A DNA stretch of 64,000 nt from Rhizoctonia solani (taxonomy: Eukaryota > Basidiomycota > Agaricomycetes > Cantharellales > Ceratobasidiaceae). The number at the start of each line of letters is the position of its first letter. Within the stretch, counting starts at the first letter, position 1. The DNA is taken from contig NC_057370.1 of the NCBI RefSeq assembly GCF_016906535.1, positions 1,612,001 through 1,676,000 on the forward strand, written 5' to 3'. The notes under the pieces were generated by a model. It was not told the origin of the DNA. It searched no databases and was given only the letters and a program-made list of their open reading frames with translations. Positions 33,383 through 45,424 of the stretch are shown here, one piece after another. A program made the translations under genes and the position numbers.

Positions 33383-34936
33383 TCAGCGTCGGCGCTGACT
33401 GTCCGTAGTCCCACGTCGAGTCTCTGCGGTACCAGACCTGGAGACCCCGGGTCGGGTTTCTGTAGTACCCGACCTAGATACTCCAGGTCGGGAGGAGCCG
33501 CCTGTACCTGCACGAGATAGGCCACCTTCTGCACCAGTCGTGGTCCTTGGAGGTCTGCTCGAGCTTGCTCGCGTGGCTCCAGAGCCAGCTCGTCTTGGAG
33601 CATAAGCTGGAGTATAAGGGTCTGTTCTCGAGGAGGTAGTTGTTGACTTGGATGGGTCGCGCGATAAGTTACCGCCCATGAGAGGTCTAGTCGATGAAGA
33701 AGTGCTCTGCTTAGATCCGGAGCGTCCTACAGTGGCCGCACCATAGCGATTCGCTCCGGGTTGAGGGGGAGGAATGTATACCATGCGCCTGAATAATCTA
33801 GTCAGAAAATGTTTCAGTCTATACCACGCGGTACTTACGATTCGCCTGGTTGCAGATGAGACAAATCGGCCAACAGTGGCTGTTCTGAAGGACGGGATAC
33901 ATGGGTCGGGCGAGAATTATGATGGGCGGCACGGCGAGGAGCGGCAGTAACAGGGGCAGGGAGAGCGGAAGTAGCTGCAGTACGTTTTTCTTGGGATTGG
34001 CCCGGTTTGACTGGCCCAAAGAAGAACCAAGGGAACGTTGGTACCTACACAAGCACCACGTGAGTGATTTGCCTCGTTCAAACCCGGGAATACGTACTCG
34101 GGATGTCCAAACTTGTTTGCGACCGGCATTGTGGTGTCGAATACACATTATCAGCAGGAAGAGAACGTATGCTAGCAATAAAATTGCGTTGAAGAAGGCA
34201 AATCCCTATTGTAGATGGTGAGTCAGATGCACAAGTTCTCGGCGTTGCTTCCGACTCACTTTTACGACTCGGTACTGGGCGAGCAAGGCCTCAGAAGGAT
34301 CTGATCGCAAAATTGTCAATATTGGCTCCACACCGGCAAAATTTCCACTCACCCCACTCTCCATCTTCGTCTCCATCAGTACATTCGACCTCGATATCTG
34401 CCAAGACGCCAGTGGATGTGTACAAGCCAAGTGCTGGAGCTTTGCTCAGTATCTTGGCGCTTTCAAGTGAGGAACGAACAAACCAAACCACATAAACCCA
34501 AGCAGGCCGACAAAGAGAAGCTCCGATCGTACTTGAGCTATCATAAAATTTCTTTGAGCACGAGCGAGGAAAATGCTGAAGTGGAATACAAAATCAGTGT
34601 CAATATGCGTGAATTCCCGGAACAAAGATGACTCACAGGGTAGTCAAAATAATAAAAGTCATAATCGATACAATTATGCCGAAAGGAATGAAGCTCGCTA
34701 TAAAACTACTTTAGTCTCCTGGAGTGCTTGGGAGCAGAAGCCCTGCTCACTGTATTCGCTAGGTATCACGAGTGTCTGAAAATGTACAAGGAGTATAAAG
34801 ACGATCAAGGTCCAGAGCATAACCAGAGCTGCCGAAATAGTGGATCAACGATACAACCCCCCATAAATGTGAGGGACATCTATAGCCTACCAAATAGCCC
34901 TAGTCGAAAAGCATTGACAGTAATATTGATCGCCAT
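33383..34936 (-). CDS. Probable MARVEL-like membrane protein with long basic Ser/Thr/Arg tail
   Basis: It starts MAINITVNAFRLGLF, which has the same pattern as the starts of the two upstream-array genes (...FNKLRLCLF, ...FNTLRFRVF). Membrane segments are ALVMLWTLIVFILLVHF, FIPFGIIVSIMTFIILTTL, ELLFVGLLGFMWFGLF (preceded by AQVRS) and FFNAILLLAYVLFLLIMCIR. A large extracytosolic loop between the third and fourth carries ECTDGDEDGEW. The C-terminal tail of about 130 residues is Ser/Thr/Arg/Gly-rich with a repeat RPGVSRSGTTET / RPGVSRSGTAET near 33410-33490. Exon boundaries around 34700-34790 are unresolved. It belongs with the neighbouring array but is clearly diverged. No function can be given. 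Confidence 0.6.
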
Positions 34937-35410
34937 CGTGGCAGAAAAATCAAGGAATTATAGTAAATACCCGTCTCTAGTGAAGTAGCAGACGACCGGT
35001 ATGCAAGACGTGATCTTCAAAGTCGTAAAGCTCTCTGGGCTGAGTTTCTGCGCGTTTAAAACAAAAATGGGCACGCTCCCCGTGCAAGGTGTGCTGTGTA
35101 CTGATGGCCGTCGAGGGGAGAAGGCCACGATGCAAGGGCGGGCCACGAGATTTGTAGCGTGCCGAGCGTGGCTTCCAAATCGAGGCAGCCCTCTTGTAAA
35201 AGATGTACATGGAGTGCATTGTGGAGCGACATATATACGATTTAGATAATTAACCTTGCGTGGTTCTTTGTGATAGGGTAAACACGAGGCAGACACGAGG
35301 CAAGATCAAAACATTCACACGGATAAGGGACGCCCGATCACGTGCCTTGAAATGGCTGTACACTGGCCTGATATTTATTTGAATACATTTTGTAGTTAAA
35401 AATTAAATGT

Positions 35411-38400
35411 TCAAGGTACTTCAGCTCTTAGCTCTTGACCATATTTCACAAACTCATCAAGACACTCAGGATTTCTAAGAGTTGCTGGATTGATAGTGGA
35501 CTTGAGCGCCCCATTAATGATCCTTTTGACAGGAACTTCAACCCTATTGTTATGTAAGCACCCCACCAAGTGCTGAGAAATCGAATGTGTACCGTTTTCC
35601 ATTCAACGTGTGCGGAATTTCTCCGTGTACCTGTAAAATCTATGCATAACATTTCAGATTGCACAGCATCTACTATGATGCAGAATTTCTTATAATACCT
35701 TTTCGGGGCAATGCCTCGGACTGCGCTTTTTCCGAATTTCCTCTCGGATACGCTTGCGCAAGTCGTCCGAAAGCGTTTCACCTTCGGGCAGTTTGACAAA
35801 TAATATCACGCGTTCGTCTGCGCCTCCTTGGATAGACTGTCCTATGACTAAGGAGTCGAGAATAAGGGGCTGGGCACCTGCCGAGAAACTCCGGTCCAAG
35901 ACTTCATAGATTTCGCTCGACCCAAATCGAATCCCTCCAGGGTTGAGAACACCATCGCTACGACCTAGAGTATTCATAAATAAGTGTAATTAAATAAAGT
36001 TACTCATCCTTACCCAACATAACAACTCCACCGTTCGTAGTGATACGAACGTAGTCGCCATGTCTAGATAAATACGCTAAGACATTAGAACAACATAAAG
36101 TTAAAACCACTTACGCCATATGCCCTTAAACACGTTGAAATAAGCGTCTTGGTACCGGGATCGAGCCTTTGACACTTCTTCATCTGTTCCATATCCAGGT
36201 AGTGGCCAAAATCCAGCCGGTTGACAAGGGAAGGGCTTAACACAGACCTAACAAAACTATTCAGACTATATGCGTTTGAGATCGAGCTACAGTGATATAC
36301 CAATTCGCCCGTTTCTCCTGCTGGAAGCAACGATCCCTCAGAAGAATAAGATTCGATTGCCATTCCTAACATTCGACATTGGACTTCTCCCCTATAGACT
36401 GGCAACGATGAATTCATCCCTGCAAATAGACTACTCGGATCAGATAGCGCCTTGACATGATGGATCAATAGAGTTGGTACCTGCAAATATCTGTGCCACC
36501 TGATAAAGATATAAGCATTGGCTATATGGCGCATGTAGAATGAAACTATACTATACCTGTGATAGAGCCCAAGAGCACATTCTTAGATATATGCTCATAA
36601 ACGTAGTCAAACTGTTGGGGTGCCAGGGGAGAGCCAGTCGAATATATGTGTCGTACACTGGAGAGGTCGTGATGTTCTCGGGGTTTATACCCTTTCTGTA
36701 AACCGAGTGCTATTAGTTTTGTGACTTGAAATGATGGTTCAACTTACCGCAAGTTGGTCAAGGTATTTGGCACTTTGCATAGGGGGATCAGCGTCGATCG
36801 ATTAGTCGATATGAGTATCAAACTTACCTAGTCCCAAAAATAGTGATCTTGCATTCATCTGCCATCCGCCAAAGGCACGATGGGTCCCGCAAGGGGCTTC
36901 CATCGTACAGTAGAATCGTGCATCCCACGCCGAGACCACCCATGAGGAATTGATACATCATCCCTGAAGATAGCATGAGGTAAGATAACGCCAAGGTCAC
37001 CCACACTATACAGTATGTGCTTACATCCACTATTACAGAGGTCAGGTTGGAATGTAGCGTGCCAAGGAATTCGACGACTTACGTTGTGGTATAATAGAAA
37101 AACACATCACTGGGCTTCATGTCAGCACAAATCGATAATTCCTTGCGAGATTGGATGAGCATGCCGCCGGTACGATGAACAATTGGCTTTGGTTTGCCTG
37201 AGTATCTAACTAAGCACCTTTACTAATTGATACAGGTTGCTGCTTACCTGTAGTTCCGGAGCTAAACATGATCCATAAGGGGTGGTTGAAATCGACTCGG
37301 GTCCAAATGATTTCTCCCTTCTCATTCCGCCCAGCCTTTGAGGAGGCACCTCGTGCAGCAAACGACTCCCAATTCTCCCATGACTGATCCAGGTCGGAAT
37401 TCGAAGAGGTACCGCGCGTGGTGTCAATTATGACAACTTTAGGTGATTCCGATTTCCTTTCCTGCAGCCCAGCCAAGAGCGACTTCAGCTTAGGGACATG
37501 GGGGTGGCGTTTTCCATTATACCTGGGCCGCGCCGATAAGCCATTGTTCTCAACATCATATTGCTTATAGCGCCGCGTATACTTACGATACAGAGTTGAC
37601 GGCAAATATAATCTTGGGTTTGACCTGCTCGAATCTAATCGCAGCGATGTTCCAGATTAGAATAGTCGGACTTGGTGTGGAATTGAGTTACCTCTCAAGC
37701 ACTCCGTCAGGTCCAAAATCAGCTGCAGCGCTAACCCATAAAGCGCCAATTGCCGCGGTGGCCAGGCAAACAACGGCCGTTTCCTGATAAGCGGGGGCCG
37801 TGAGGTGGAGGGGCCGATCATACCGCGGGGAACACGTACGATACAATTAGATGAATAGGATGCAACCCTATCCCCTTTGTTCACGCCATGCTCGATAAGC
37901 GCAGAGACGATATCGGCTACCTTCGTGTAAAGTTCGGCATATGTTATTTCACGAAGTGGGGAACTGGCAAGGTCCGGAGTGGGTTCGACTTCAAAAAAAT
38001 GTGATGCGAGAGTTGAAATTTTGTCAAATATTACACCATAATCGACTAACCTGCCTCTATAATAGCAATCTTGTCTGGAGAGCGGCACCAAAGCGCGTTC
38101 TCCGCCCAGTTGACCTGTGAGCCGATGAACCATTCTGGATTGTCTGCCGGCAAAGCACTTCTATCAATAACCTGTCACGCTAAATATTAGAGCATGGCCG
38201 AACGACAGTGACGATCCATGCTTACATATGGGCCTCGGTCTCCAATAATATTGGTGTCCTCCCACACCAAGTCCCAAAATTCCGCAATGTTCTCGGTCGA
38301 CCATGACCAAAGTTGGTCATAGCTACTTAAAGAAAGTCCATATTTGGCGTTGACTTTGCGCATAAACTGAGCTGTTCGCGTCTCGTGTGTACCTTCGGGT

Positions 38401-38435
38401 GTCCATAGAAGTTTTGCACTGTCCAGGTCTGCCAT
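35411..38435 (-). CDS. AACS: Acetoacetyl-CoA synthetase
   Basis: An ANL-superfamily enzyme that activates acetoacetate to acetoacetyl-CoA in the cytosol, feeding sterol and lipid synthesis. The N-terminus reads [20 protein letters not shown], then [20 protein letters not shown]. The adenylate-forming core motif is [19 protein letters not shown] (split by an intron after GTTG). Later blocks are [80 protein letters not shown] and [20 protein letters not shown]. It ends [20 protein letters not shown]. About a dozen introns. Length (about 670 residues) and the [10 protein letters not shown] block separate it from acetyl-CoA synthetase. A CACGTG lies 70 bp before the ATG. Confidence 0.9.
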
Positions 38436-38504
38436 ATCTCGAGCGGGGGGTGTCAGATTTAATGTCGTTGTGTGGGGAAGAGAGCCTGATCTCACCACCG
38501 CGAT

Positions 38505-38510
38505 CACGTG
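38505..38510. promoter_or_regulatory. CACGTG E-box 70 bp upstream of acetoacetyl-CoA synthetase
   Basis: GATCACGTGTAT in the divergent space between AACS and the orphan gene at 39193. Confidence 0.35.
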
Positions 38511-39062
38511 TATACCCGCTCCGGAGCTTGCAGGCTACTTTTGAGCGCCGGGCGGTTACCGGCGACGAGCGTTCTCGGGGCTGTGGCCGACCGGGGAAGC
38601 TGTTGTTTCCAGCGGATGAGCGACAGTCCGAGCTCCCGAAAGAACATTCTAAAGGTTACAGCAAGCCAAGCCCAGCAATGTATTTGACTCCGCGCCGAGG
38701 TGTCTCGAGGATCCACTTCTTTTACACGTCGCTGGGTCTTGGCACTAGATACAGGTGGTGGCTACGCACAGCATAATGAAGCATTTGTTGCTGGGATACT
38801 TTAAACCGTTTTCTTAGCTATACTTACGGGGTCACACAACAGGACAACGGGGGACGATGTTAATAATATGTTGATAAAGAGGATGCAATCTGCACGATAA
38901 TAGGCGAATATTCCGGTCTAATTATAAATTCGGTGGAAGCATGGATATGAGATTCTGTGCAGGGCTTCGCACGTTTGTCGGGCTTACAATACCTTGGCGA
39001 TCCAAGTCGTGTCAATAGAAACGATTGATAATAGGCTTTGCCGCACCTTCCCTACCCCTGGG

Positions 39063-39070
39063 TATATAAT
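39063..39070 (+). promoter_or_regulatory. TATA box candidate for the orphan gene
   Basis: TATATAAT (within GGGTATATAATGGACC) lies 123 bp before the ATG at 39193. It is the clearest TATA-like element seen at a gene start in this window. Confidence 0.5.
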
Positions 39071-39192
39071 GGACCTCCCCTCGGCCGAAAAATCTGCACA
39101 TCACCAGCTATATCTCTCCTCTGACTCGGCTCCCCCACAGTCCTCAGATCCATCCACCACCACATCTGTGCTCTCTTCCCAACACAAACGCT

Positions 39193-39852
39193 ATGGATTG
39201 CTACTTCCCCACAGAATCTTCTGAAGCCGTTGCTCATGCATACATCAAGTGAGTCATCCATTGTCACGGCGTCAATGAATCCAACTAACGCTCATTATCT
39301 CCCAGGGACCACCTCTGGCATGATCCCACAATTACCATTGAGACTATAGGCCGTTGCGCTGCATATGCTGGTTAGTACACAAATTTTAGGAGCGGCGGGC
39401 TGGTGGCTCACTCCATTCTTTTGTAGCGCTCTCTCGCTATGTTGTCGGTGAAGACCTTTATGTACCACCCCGGAACGCATCTGAGCTTGACTACATACTG
39501 TAAGTTGCACTTGTCTTTGATAAGGGCTCTGGAGACTGATCCATCCTACAGGAAGCGATACACAACCGATGTTCTTCATTCGCTTGTATCTCAAGCGAGA
39601 GATAGTGAGCTACGCACCGCGCTCCCAAAGGTGAGTTGTGTGCCTTGACCTTGATAAGCAAACATTGACCATGTGGTGTTTCAGGCTCGCCAGATTGCCG
39701 CTTCTTCCTTGAGTACTGTCTTGCAGAACTCGGAGCTCCTTGAGAGCCTGTTGATCAGGCACTCGCCCCCGGAGAACGATGTGGTTGCTCTTCCCGCGTC
39801 CTCAGCGTCTATCGATAGCCCTATCCCTTCGCGAAGAATTCCAACCGCATAA
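39193..39852 (+). CDS. Small orphan protein, function unknown
   Basis: Five exons with clean GT-AG introns give a protein of about 145 residues: MDCYFPTESSEAVAHAYIKD, then HLWHDPTITIETIGRCAAYA, ALSRYVVGEDLYVPPRNASE, KRYTTDVLHSLVSQARDSEL, then ARQIAASSLSTVLQNSELLE, SLLIRHSPPENDVVALPASS and ends SRRIPTA. It looks largely helical and soluble, with no signal peptide, membrane segment or cysteine motif. A TATA box upstream and four consistent splice junctions argue for a real gene. I recognise no family. It lies between AACS (divergent) and PPN1. Confidence 0.6.
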
Positions 39853-40245
39853 ATATTCGATTGTGCCCTGCCCCAACCAACTTTGTATCATTTGTGTTCG
39901 ATTATGCTGCATTTCGTCGGTTCGTCGTACGACATATTTATTATCATGCCATATTATTCCAGTTACCCAACTCTGTGCTATCGCCTCATGTACCTACGCT
40001 GTGTATTTTAATGCATGTCAAGTGAATTGTACGTCTTTGCGCGGTTCTCCTCTGCTTTGCGAGAACCTTTAATGTCGTGGAGCCCCGGACTTTAGTGATC
40101 TCATAGCACTTCATGTCAACTTCGTGCAAAGCAGACTGCCCCCGCAGTGACGTGAAGCCTGGAGCACGGAGGCAGCCAAGCCAAGATAAGGCACTCACGG
40201 ACACCACACCATAAGATAAAGCAGTAAACACGCACCACACGCGCA

Positions 40246-40251
40246 CACGTG
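40246..40251. promoter_or_regulatory. CACGTG about 280 bp upstream of PPN1
   Basis: The hexamer occurs in GCACACGTGACA. CACGTG is also the core of the yeast Pho4 site, and the yeast endopolyphosphatase gene is phosphate-regulated; transfer of that logic to this fungus is inference. Another copy lies in an intron (40772-40777). Confidence 0.3.
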
Positions 40252-40531
40252 ACAAAGAACGTTCGTTCCAGTGCTTGGAAACAAACGTGTGATGTCAGCC
40301 AACCCTATCAATCATCGCTCGGCCACCATAGGTGACTTATTTGACTTCCTTTGACTTATTGCAGTAATCTTATCGCACTGTTGTGGTACACCCCTTGCGA
40401 AAAGAACACCGGGAGACACGGCCAAAGCTCAGCGCTTGCACGAACTCATATGAGATTTCTCTCGCTTACGACCGTGTACTGATCTTTGCTGTCATTAACA
40501 TCCTCGGTCCTGACCGTGCGCACTTGGTCCT

Positions 40532-43313
40532 ATGGTGCACTCATCAATATTGCTCGGCGCTGGCCTAATCTTTTGGTCTCGGTCTGCGCAAGCTTCCCAG
40601 GCATTTCTGCACTCTCCGAGTCTAACTGCGGGTGAATCACACATCGTTAATTGCCAAATACATCTCGCTGAAACTCTGCCTTGTAGTACAAGCAAAGCAA
40701 CTTCATGGCCGATTTATTCACATTACAGTGCGTTCGTGCTCTGCACTGCACCTTTGTTTGAGTACAATAACCACGTGTATCACAACAGGACATGCATCCC
40801 GATAGCTATTACCTCCCAGGGGCGTCGATATCTAGCTTTTGCCATTCCAAAAAACCTCGCAAAGAGTCCGAGCGGGCCGGACAATTCGGGGCACCTGGCA
40901 CAGATTGTGATACACCAATTTCATTAGTTGATTCAACTCTGGCGTGGGTGGAAAAGGAGTGGGCGGATCGGATCGATTTCGTCATATGTGAGTGGGGAAC
41001 ATTTACTCCAAATCCGTTCCGTAGTTTTTACAAGGACTGCTACAGGGACTGGTGATAATGCTAGGTTGGCACTGTAACAAGGTATAACTGCATTCACACG
41101 ACTGAAACTTCTCTTCAGACACGACACCGATAGTTCGATTCCGCGAACGCCAGCGGAAATTCGAGACATGAATAGGGAAATTGCCCACAAGATGGATAAA
41201 ATATTCACTCCACGGGGCGTCACGGTTGTGCCAAGCATAGGGGTAAGTAACCGGCCGATTTGCCAGGAGAACGCCAGCTTACTGCTTGTAGAACAATGAC
41301 ATTTGGCGTAAGTACCAATGCGCCATCAGCCCTCATCCGTTCAACTAATGGGTCAAATAATCGGATCTGCATTTTAATAGCACATGTAAGTTCGGCCAAA
41401 TCCGTATGAAGAAAATCGTACTCAATAGTAGCAGAATATTATGTACGAGGTATGTTGATATCAGGCAGCCGCCTTCACTGAGGCTGATTCGTCGTCGCCA
41501 TAGGGCCCAAATACTGTTACCAATGACTTTTTGGAGTCAGTTTATCCATATGTTCGTAAACAACATTACTCATACTCTATTCAGGTCCTGGAGAAGTTTT
41601 GTCCCTTTCCCTTCGTATCAAGTTTTCCAACGAGGAGTGTATTTCTCTGTAGAGGTGGGTATACCTACTTTCTTGTCAGTAACTCTACCATTTTACTCCT
41701 TCCTGCTAGTTGGTCCCAAATCAGCTTGCAGCTATCAGCCTCAATACTTTGTATTGGTTTGATAGTAATAAAGGTAAACCAGCCGGAACATCCCTTTGGT
41801 TCTCTCACTCACATCCCTGGTTCTGTAGCTGTCGATGGCTGCCCCAAGAAAGGCAATGATCCTGGCACTTTAGAGTTTGTGTGGTGTCTCATTCTCACCC
41901 AGTCTATCACTAAATCTGCTCCACAATAGGTTTGATTGGCTCGAGGTCCAGCTGAAGATCTACCGTTCTCGCAAGATGCAGGCAAGTCCTCACGACCATC
42001 ACGCCGCAGCTCGGGTAAATATTTACTCGTGGTGTGATTATACGTTCCCACCCCATAGGTATGGCTGACCGGGCATGTCGCTCCTACCGAAGGTGGGTCC
42101 AGGCGTGGCGCAAACTCCAGTTGGCTTGGTGACGAGCTGTGGTTTCACCTTCAGGAGACTACTTCCCTCGTTGCTTTGCCCGATACGGGGAGATTGCTTT
42201 GAGATAGTAAGTGAATAAGCGGCAAGAATACGGTCGAACCCGGTTGACTTTGGGTGTGCAGCCAAGACACTATCTTGGGGCATCTATTTGGGGTGAGTTC
42301 TCTAGCCATGAATTGATATTTAGATGGGAAGCTGAGGTGTTTGTACAGCACAAGAATCTGGATCATGTGAGTGAATACCATGATCCTTGCAAGCGACGGG
42401 AAAGCCAAGTGCCGATGTGGGTTAGTTTGTTATACATAGCATCGACGATGTCCTAGCTCCGACGCCCTCAATGCGTATTACTGGCCGGAAAAAGGAGTCG
42501 CTAATCGCCGATAAGCTGCATGCCGAATTCAAGGAGCTCTCCAAACAGAAGAAAGTCGACTATGATGATTATTTTATTGTGTGAGTCGATCCCGCTACCT
42601 GACGTGCGAGGGCTGGAGCAAACTGACTTCTGGTGAAATGATAGTAATATTGGTCCGTCGGTTATACCTGAATACACCCCTAGCGTACGGGTCTTTACAT
42701 ACAATATTACTGGGGCTGAGTTAAACGGGTCTTCCCCAATCACAAATGTTGATGAACTACTAGACTCGGAAGAGTAAGTCTGCCGCTTTCGCTTGGACCC
42801 AGAGTTTGATCCCACATATCCTAGGGTGAATGCGTCGAAGATTGATTGTAGAAAGAAAGAGAACAAGGACAAGAAAAAGTGTGTGTTCAAAAAACCTAGA
42901 CATGCAAGTAAACGGAGCCCGAGCCGGAGGAATAGCCTCTGGAGTCCGACAGGCTATGCACAGGTATGTCTTTATTTGGAATACAGACCTATAACTATGC
43001 TAACTTATTTTGTAATTAGTTCTATATCCCCGAATCCAATTGGGCCAACAAGACCCACCCACCTCAGTACGAACTTGAATACGTCACTTACTCTCTCTCC
43101 ACACTGCGTAACGCCAACGTGTCCCTTATTCCTGATCATTTACTTCCGCCAGAGCTACGTGGAGGGTCCATCGAATCGCTAACCAAATCCAAGTATGCGC
43201 CATTTGGCCTACGCGACTTGACAATTCCGAGCTGGATCAAATTTGCACGAAAGCTGGGAGAGAGAAAGAAGTTGTGGAAAAGATTCAGGGATGTTATGTT
43301 CCTAGAGACATAA
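40532..43313 (+). CDS. PPN1: Endopolyphosphatase, vacuolar metallophosphoesterase
   Basis: Ppn1 cuts long polyphosphate chains in the vacuole. It starts MVHSSILLGAGLIFWSRSAQ, a signal-anchor-like stretch as expected for a vacuolar type II protein. The metallophosphatase motifs appear once introns are removed: GRFIHITDMHPDSYYLPGA, KPRKESERAGQFG, IWTGDNARHDTD, PRTPAEIRDMNREIAHKMD, VVPSIGNND and WLTGHVAPTEG. Other family blocks are GPNTVTNDFLESVYPYV, VFQRGVYFSVEV, FDWLEVQLKIYRSRKMQ and YIPESNWANKTHPPQYELEY. It ends KLWKRFRDVMFLET at 43313. One intron is GC-AG (41982-42058, donor GCAAGT). Roughly ten introns. The basic Lys/Arg-rich insert KKENKDKKKCVFKKPRHAS is also seen in fungal Ppn1. Confidence 0.9.
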
Positions 43314-43422
43314 ACAGGACAAACATTTATCCAACGTATACCTTGTTATACTGTATAATTCAATTTTGTTGCGCGAAGTCGGCGTTTCGCGAAGAGTGTG
43401 GATGCTGACCGTTATAGAAATA

Positions 43423-43731
43423 CTAATTAACATTGTACGGTTCGCCCTGTTCCGATGTGATACTGCGGTTGTTCGGATGTTCGATCGAACCCCCACCCCA
43501 TCGCGGAACAGCTGCAGCCATGCATGTTGAAGTGTCAAAACAATCGGCCGGGAATGAATTTGCCGGCATCACAGGCACTCCCGCGACAGTACACAACGTT
43601 TTAGGGCACTCACAAGTGCCTTCAAGTTTCCAACAATCGAAGCAGCACATCGGTTCTGATATGCTTGTGTGGCGCACTCTCGATCTCAGGTTTAGTGTAA
43701 AACCAACCGAGATGTCCGAGAGGAACAACAT
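43423..43731 (-). other. Cysteine-rich open frame, doubtful gene
   Basis: A 102-codon frame contains a run of cysteines (CCFDCWKLEGTCECPKTLC, then ADCFDTSTC) and ends in a polar stretch. The opposite strand is open over the same span (43433-43753), so one of the two may be chance. No signal peptide, intron or neighbour supports it. It might be an exon of a larger gene with the open frame 43756-43962, or a relic. No function assigned. Confidence 0.25.
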
Positions 43732-45424
43732 TTCACGCCGTGGATCCCCGTGATTTCATTTCATTTCAGCAAGTGAGATATACGCTTGAGCTTGTTGTAT
43801 GCGGCTTTTACGCCTATAAATTGACTCTTTCGTATAGGTGGATGTAATTCTCTTGCTAGCAAGGATACCTAGAGGTACCGTTGAGTCCTTCGGAGGCTGG
43901 CCGTCTGACTGAGGGCCCCAACTAAAGCTCCCGAATCCGACCTCGAGTACAGTACCACCCATAGATCCGATTGTTACAATAAGGCAAGCGGGGGAGCACG
44001 CGTCGGTCGGTCGGTCGGTCGTCAGGGTAGGTTGCCGAAGACAGACTTGAACACTTTTAGCCCAGCCGGCCCGCCATAGAAGGCAAACTCAACCCCATGT
44101 GACAATACTCATAGAAGGATAGCTTATCAAACTCGAAATGAACGTCTGTGCCACCTCGAGTCGAATGTGTTTGATAAGATTAGTACAAGGTGAGACAGGA
44201 GGGGGACAGGAGAGGGAGGCTGATTTGATGTAGGAGGGCGCCACAGCATGAGATGAGCGAGACGAATGGGTACAGCCTCTATGTGTTTTCCCAATCTACA
44301 ACTGTGTACGTACACGAAATGAATGGAAAATAAGTGGAGCATTTACTTCAGGCTCATAAGTTGCGAAGGAGCGGCCCAGGGCCTTCAGTTCCGGCCTCGA
44401 ACTTTAGAGTTTTGTTTTTGATATGCGAGTGGGGAGAACCCAAGTGGAGAATACAGGGGTAAAGTTGAATTTTAGCGGGAGGATGAAATGAAAGCGTGTT
44501 AAGCGTCGGGATCGGAGATGCACGAACTCTGGGTCACCGTGTGTAGCCGGGTGTTTGTTGTGTGCTCGTGAACTCTATCCTGCAAATGTTGACCATGGTT
44601 AATCACTCGCCAGCGGGAACGTCATTGATGTTTGACAGATCGCAAATCTCGGCCAAATGGCTCGAGGGGGGAGGAAGGTACCGAGAAGGGCGCGGATCAG
44701 GCGCGGACGGCCGAGCCCATATGAGTGATAGCCGCGAGTCCTGAGACATTTGTAACTACTCTCAGCTTACGGATCGGGGTTGAGACTAGATAGGCATGCT
44801 TATGCAGAGGAGGAGGATGAGTATTGTGTATATGCGATGGGAAATAAAGGTGTGGGCACTTGCCGAATCGAGGGGATATCTGAAACACGGGGCGTTTCAG
44901 ATGACCTTTCCAAAATCAGAATCATCATCACGTGCCTCTGATGCATGGCGGTGGCGGGACGATCAGGACGGCACACGTGGTGGCGATCTGGGGGGGAGGG
45001 GGGGATAGACAGTGCAGAAGCTCTTGTACGCGGCATACTAATGCATGGCGACTGTAGGCATCATTATGGCCACTCCATGCTCGGGGATTAGTGCAGGTGA
45101 AGACTGGCGGATCGCAGTGAATACCAGAACATTGGAAGCGGGACAATGGAATGATGGTACCGAAGCAAGGGCGCCATGTTCGTTAGGGCCGGCCAAGGGA
45201 ATGCAGATAAACACCGGAGCGTCGCCTTGGTAGCAGCACATCCGCCCCGAGTGTAAGTTAGAATTGTGTCGCTCGATTCATATACACAGACCTTACTCTC
45301 TCAGGCGCTCACTTTACCTGACCCAGCCTGCCTCTCTCTCTGCGTGCGGCTGGTCCGCTCTATTGTTGCTTGAATACTTTTACTTCGTGTTGATATTCAG
45401 ACTTGTTGTCGCTCGTTGATTTGC
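43732..45424. other. Intergenic region and probable RFX promoter
   Basis: About 1.7 kb with no supported gene. It holds two CACGTG hexamers (44929-44934, 44974-44979) about 450-500 bp before the RFX ATG and a CT-rich stretch at about 45330-45340. Short open frames here have no recognisable content. Confidence 0.4.
44003..44021. repeat. Tetranucleotide microsatellite (TCGG)n
   Basis: Four full TCGG units plus TCG in intergenic DNA. A likely slippage-prone site. Confidence 0.7.

Noticed and set aside
43433..43753. Plus-strand open frame of 106 codons opposite the Cys-rich frame
   Set aside because: No domain, no splice signals, overlaps the opposite open frame; left out as a gene.
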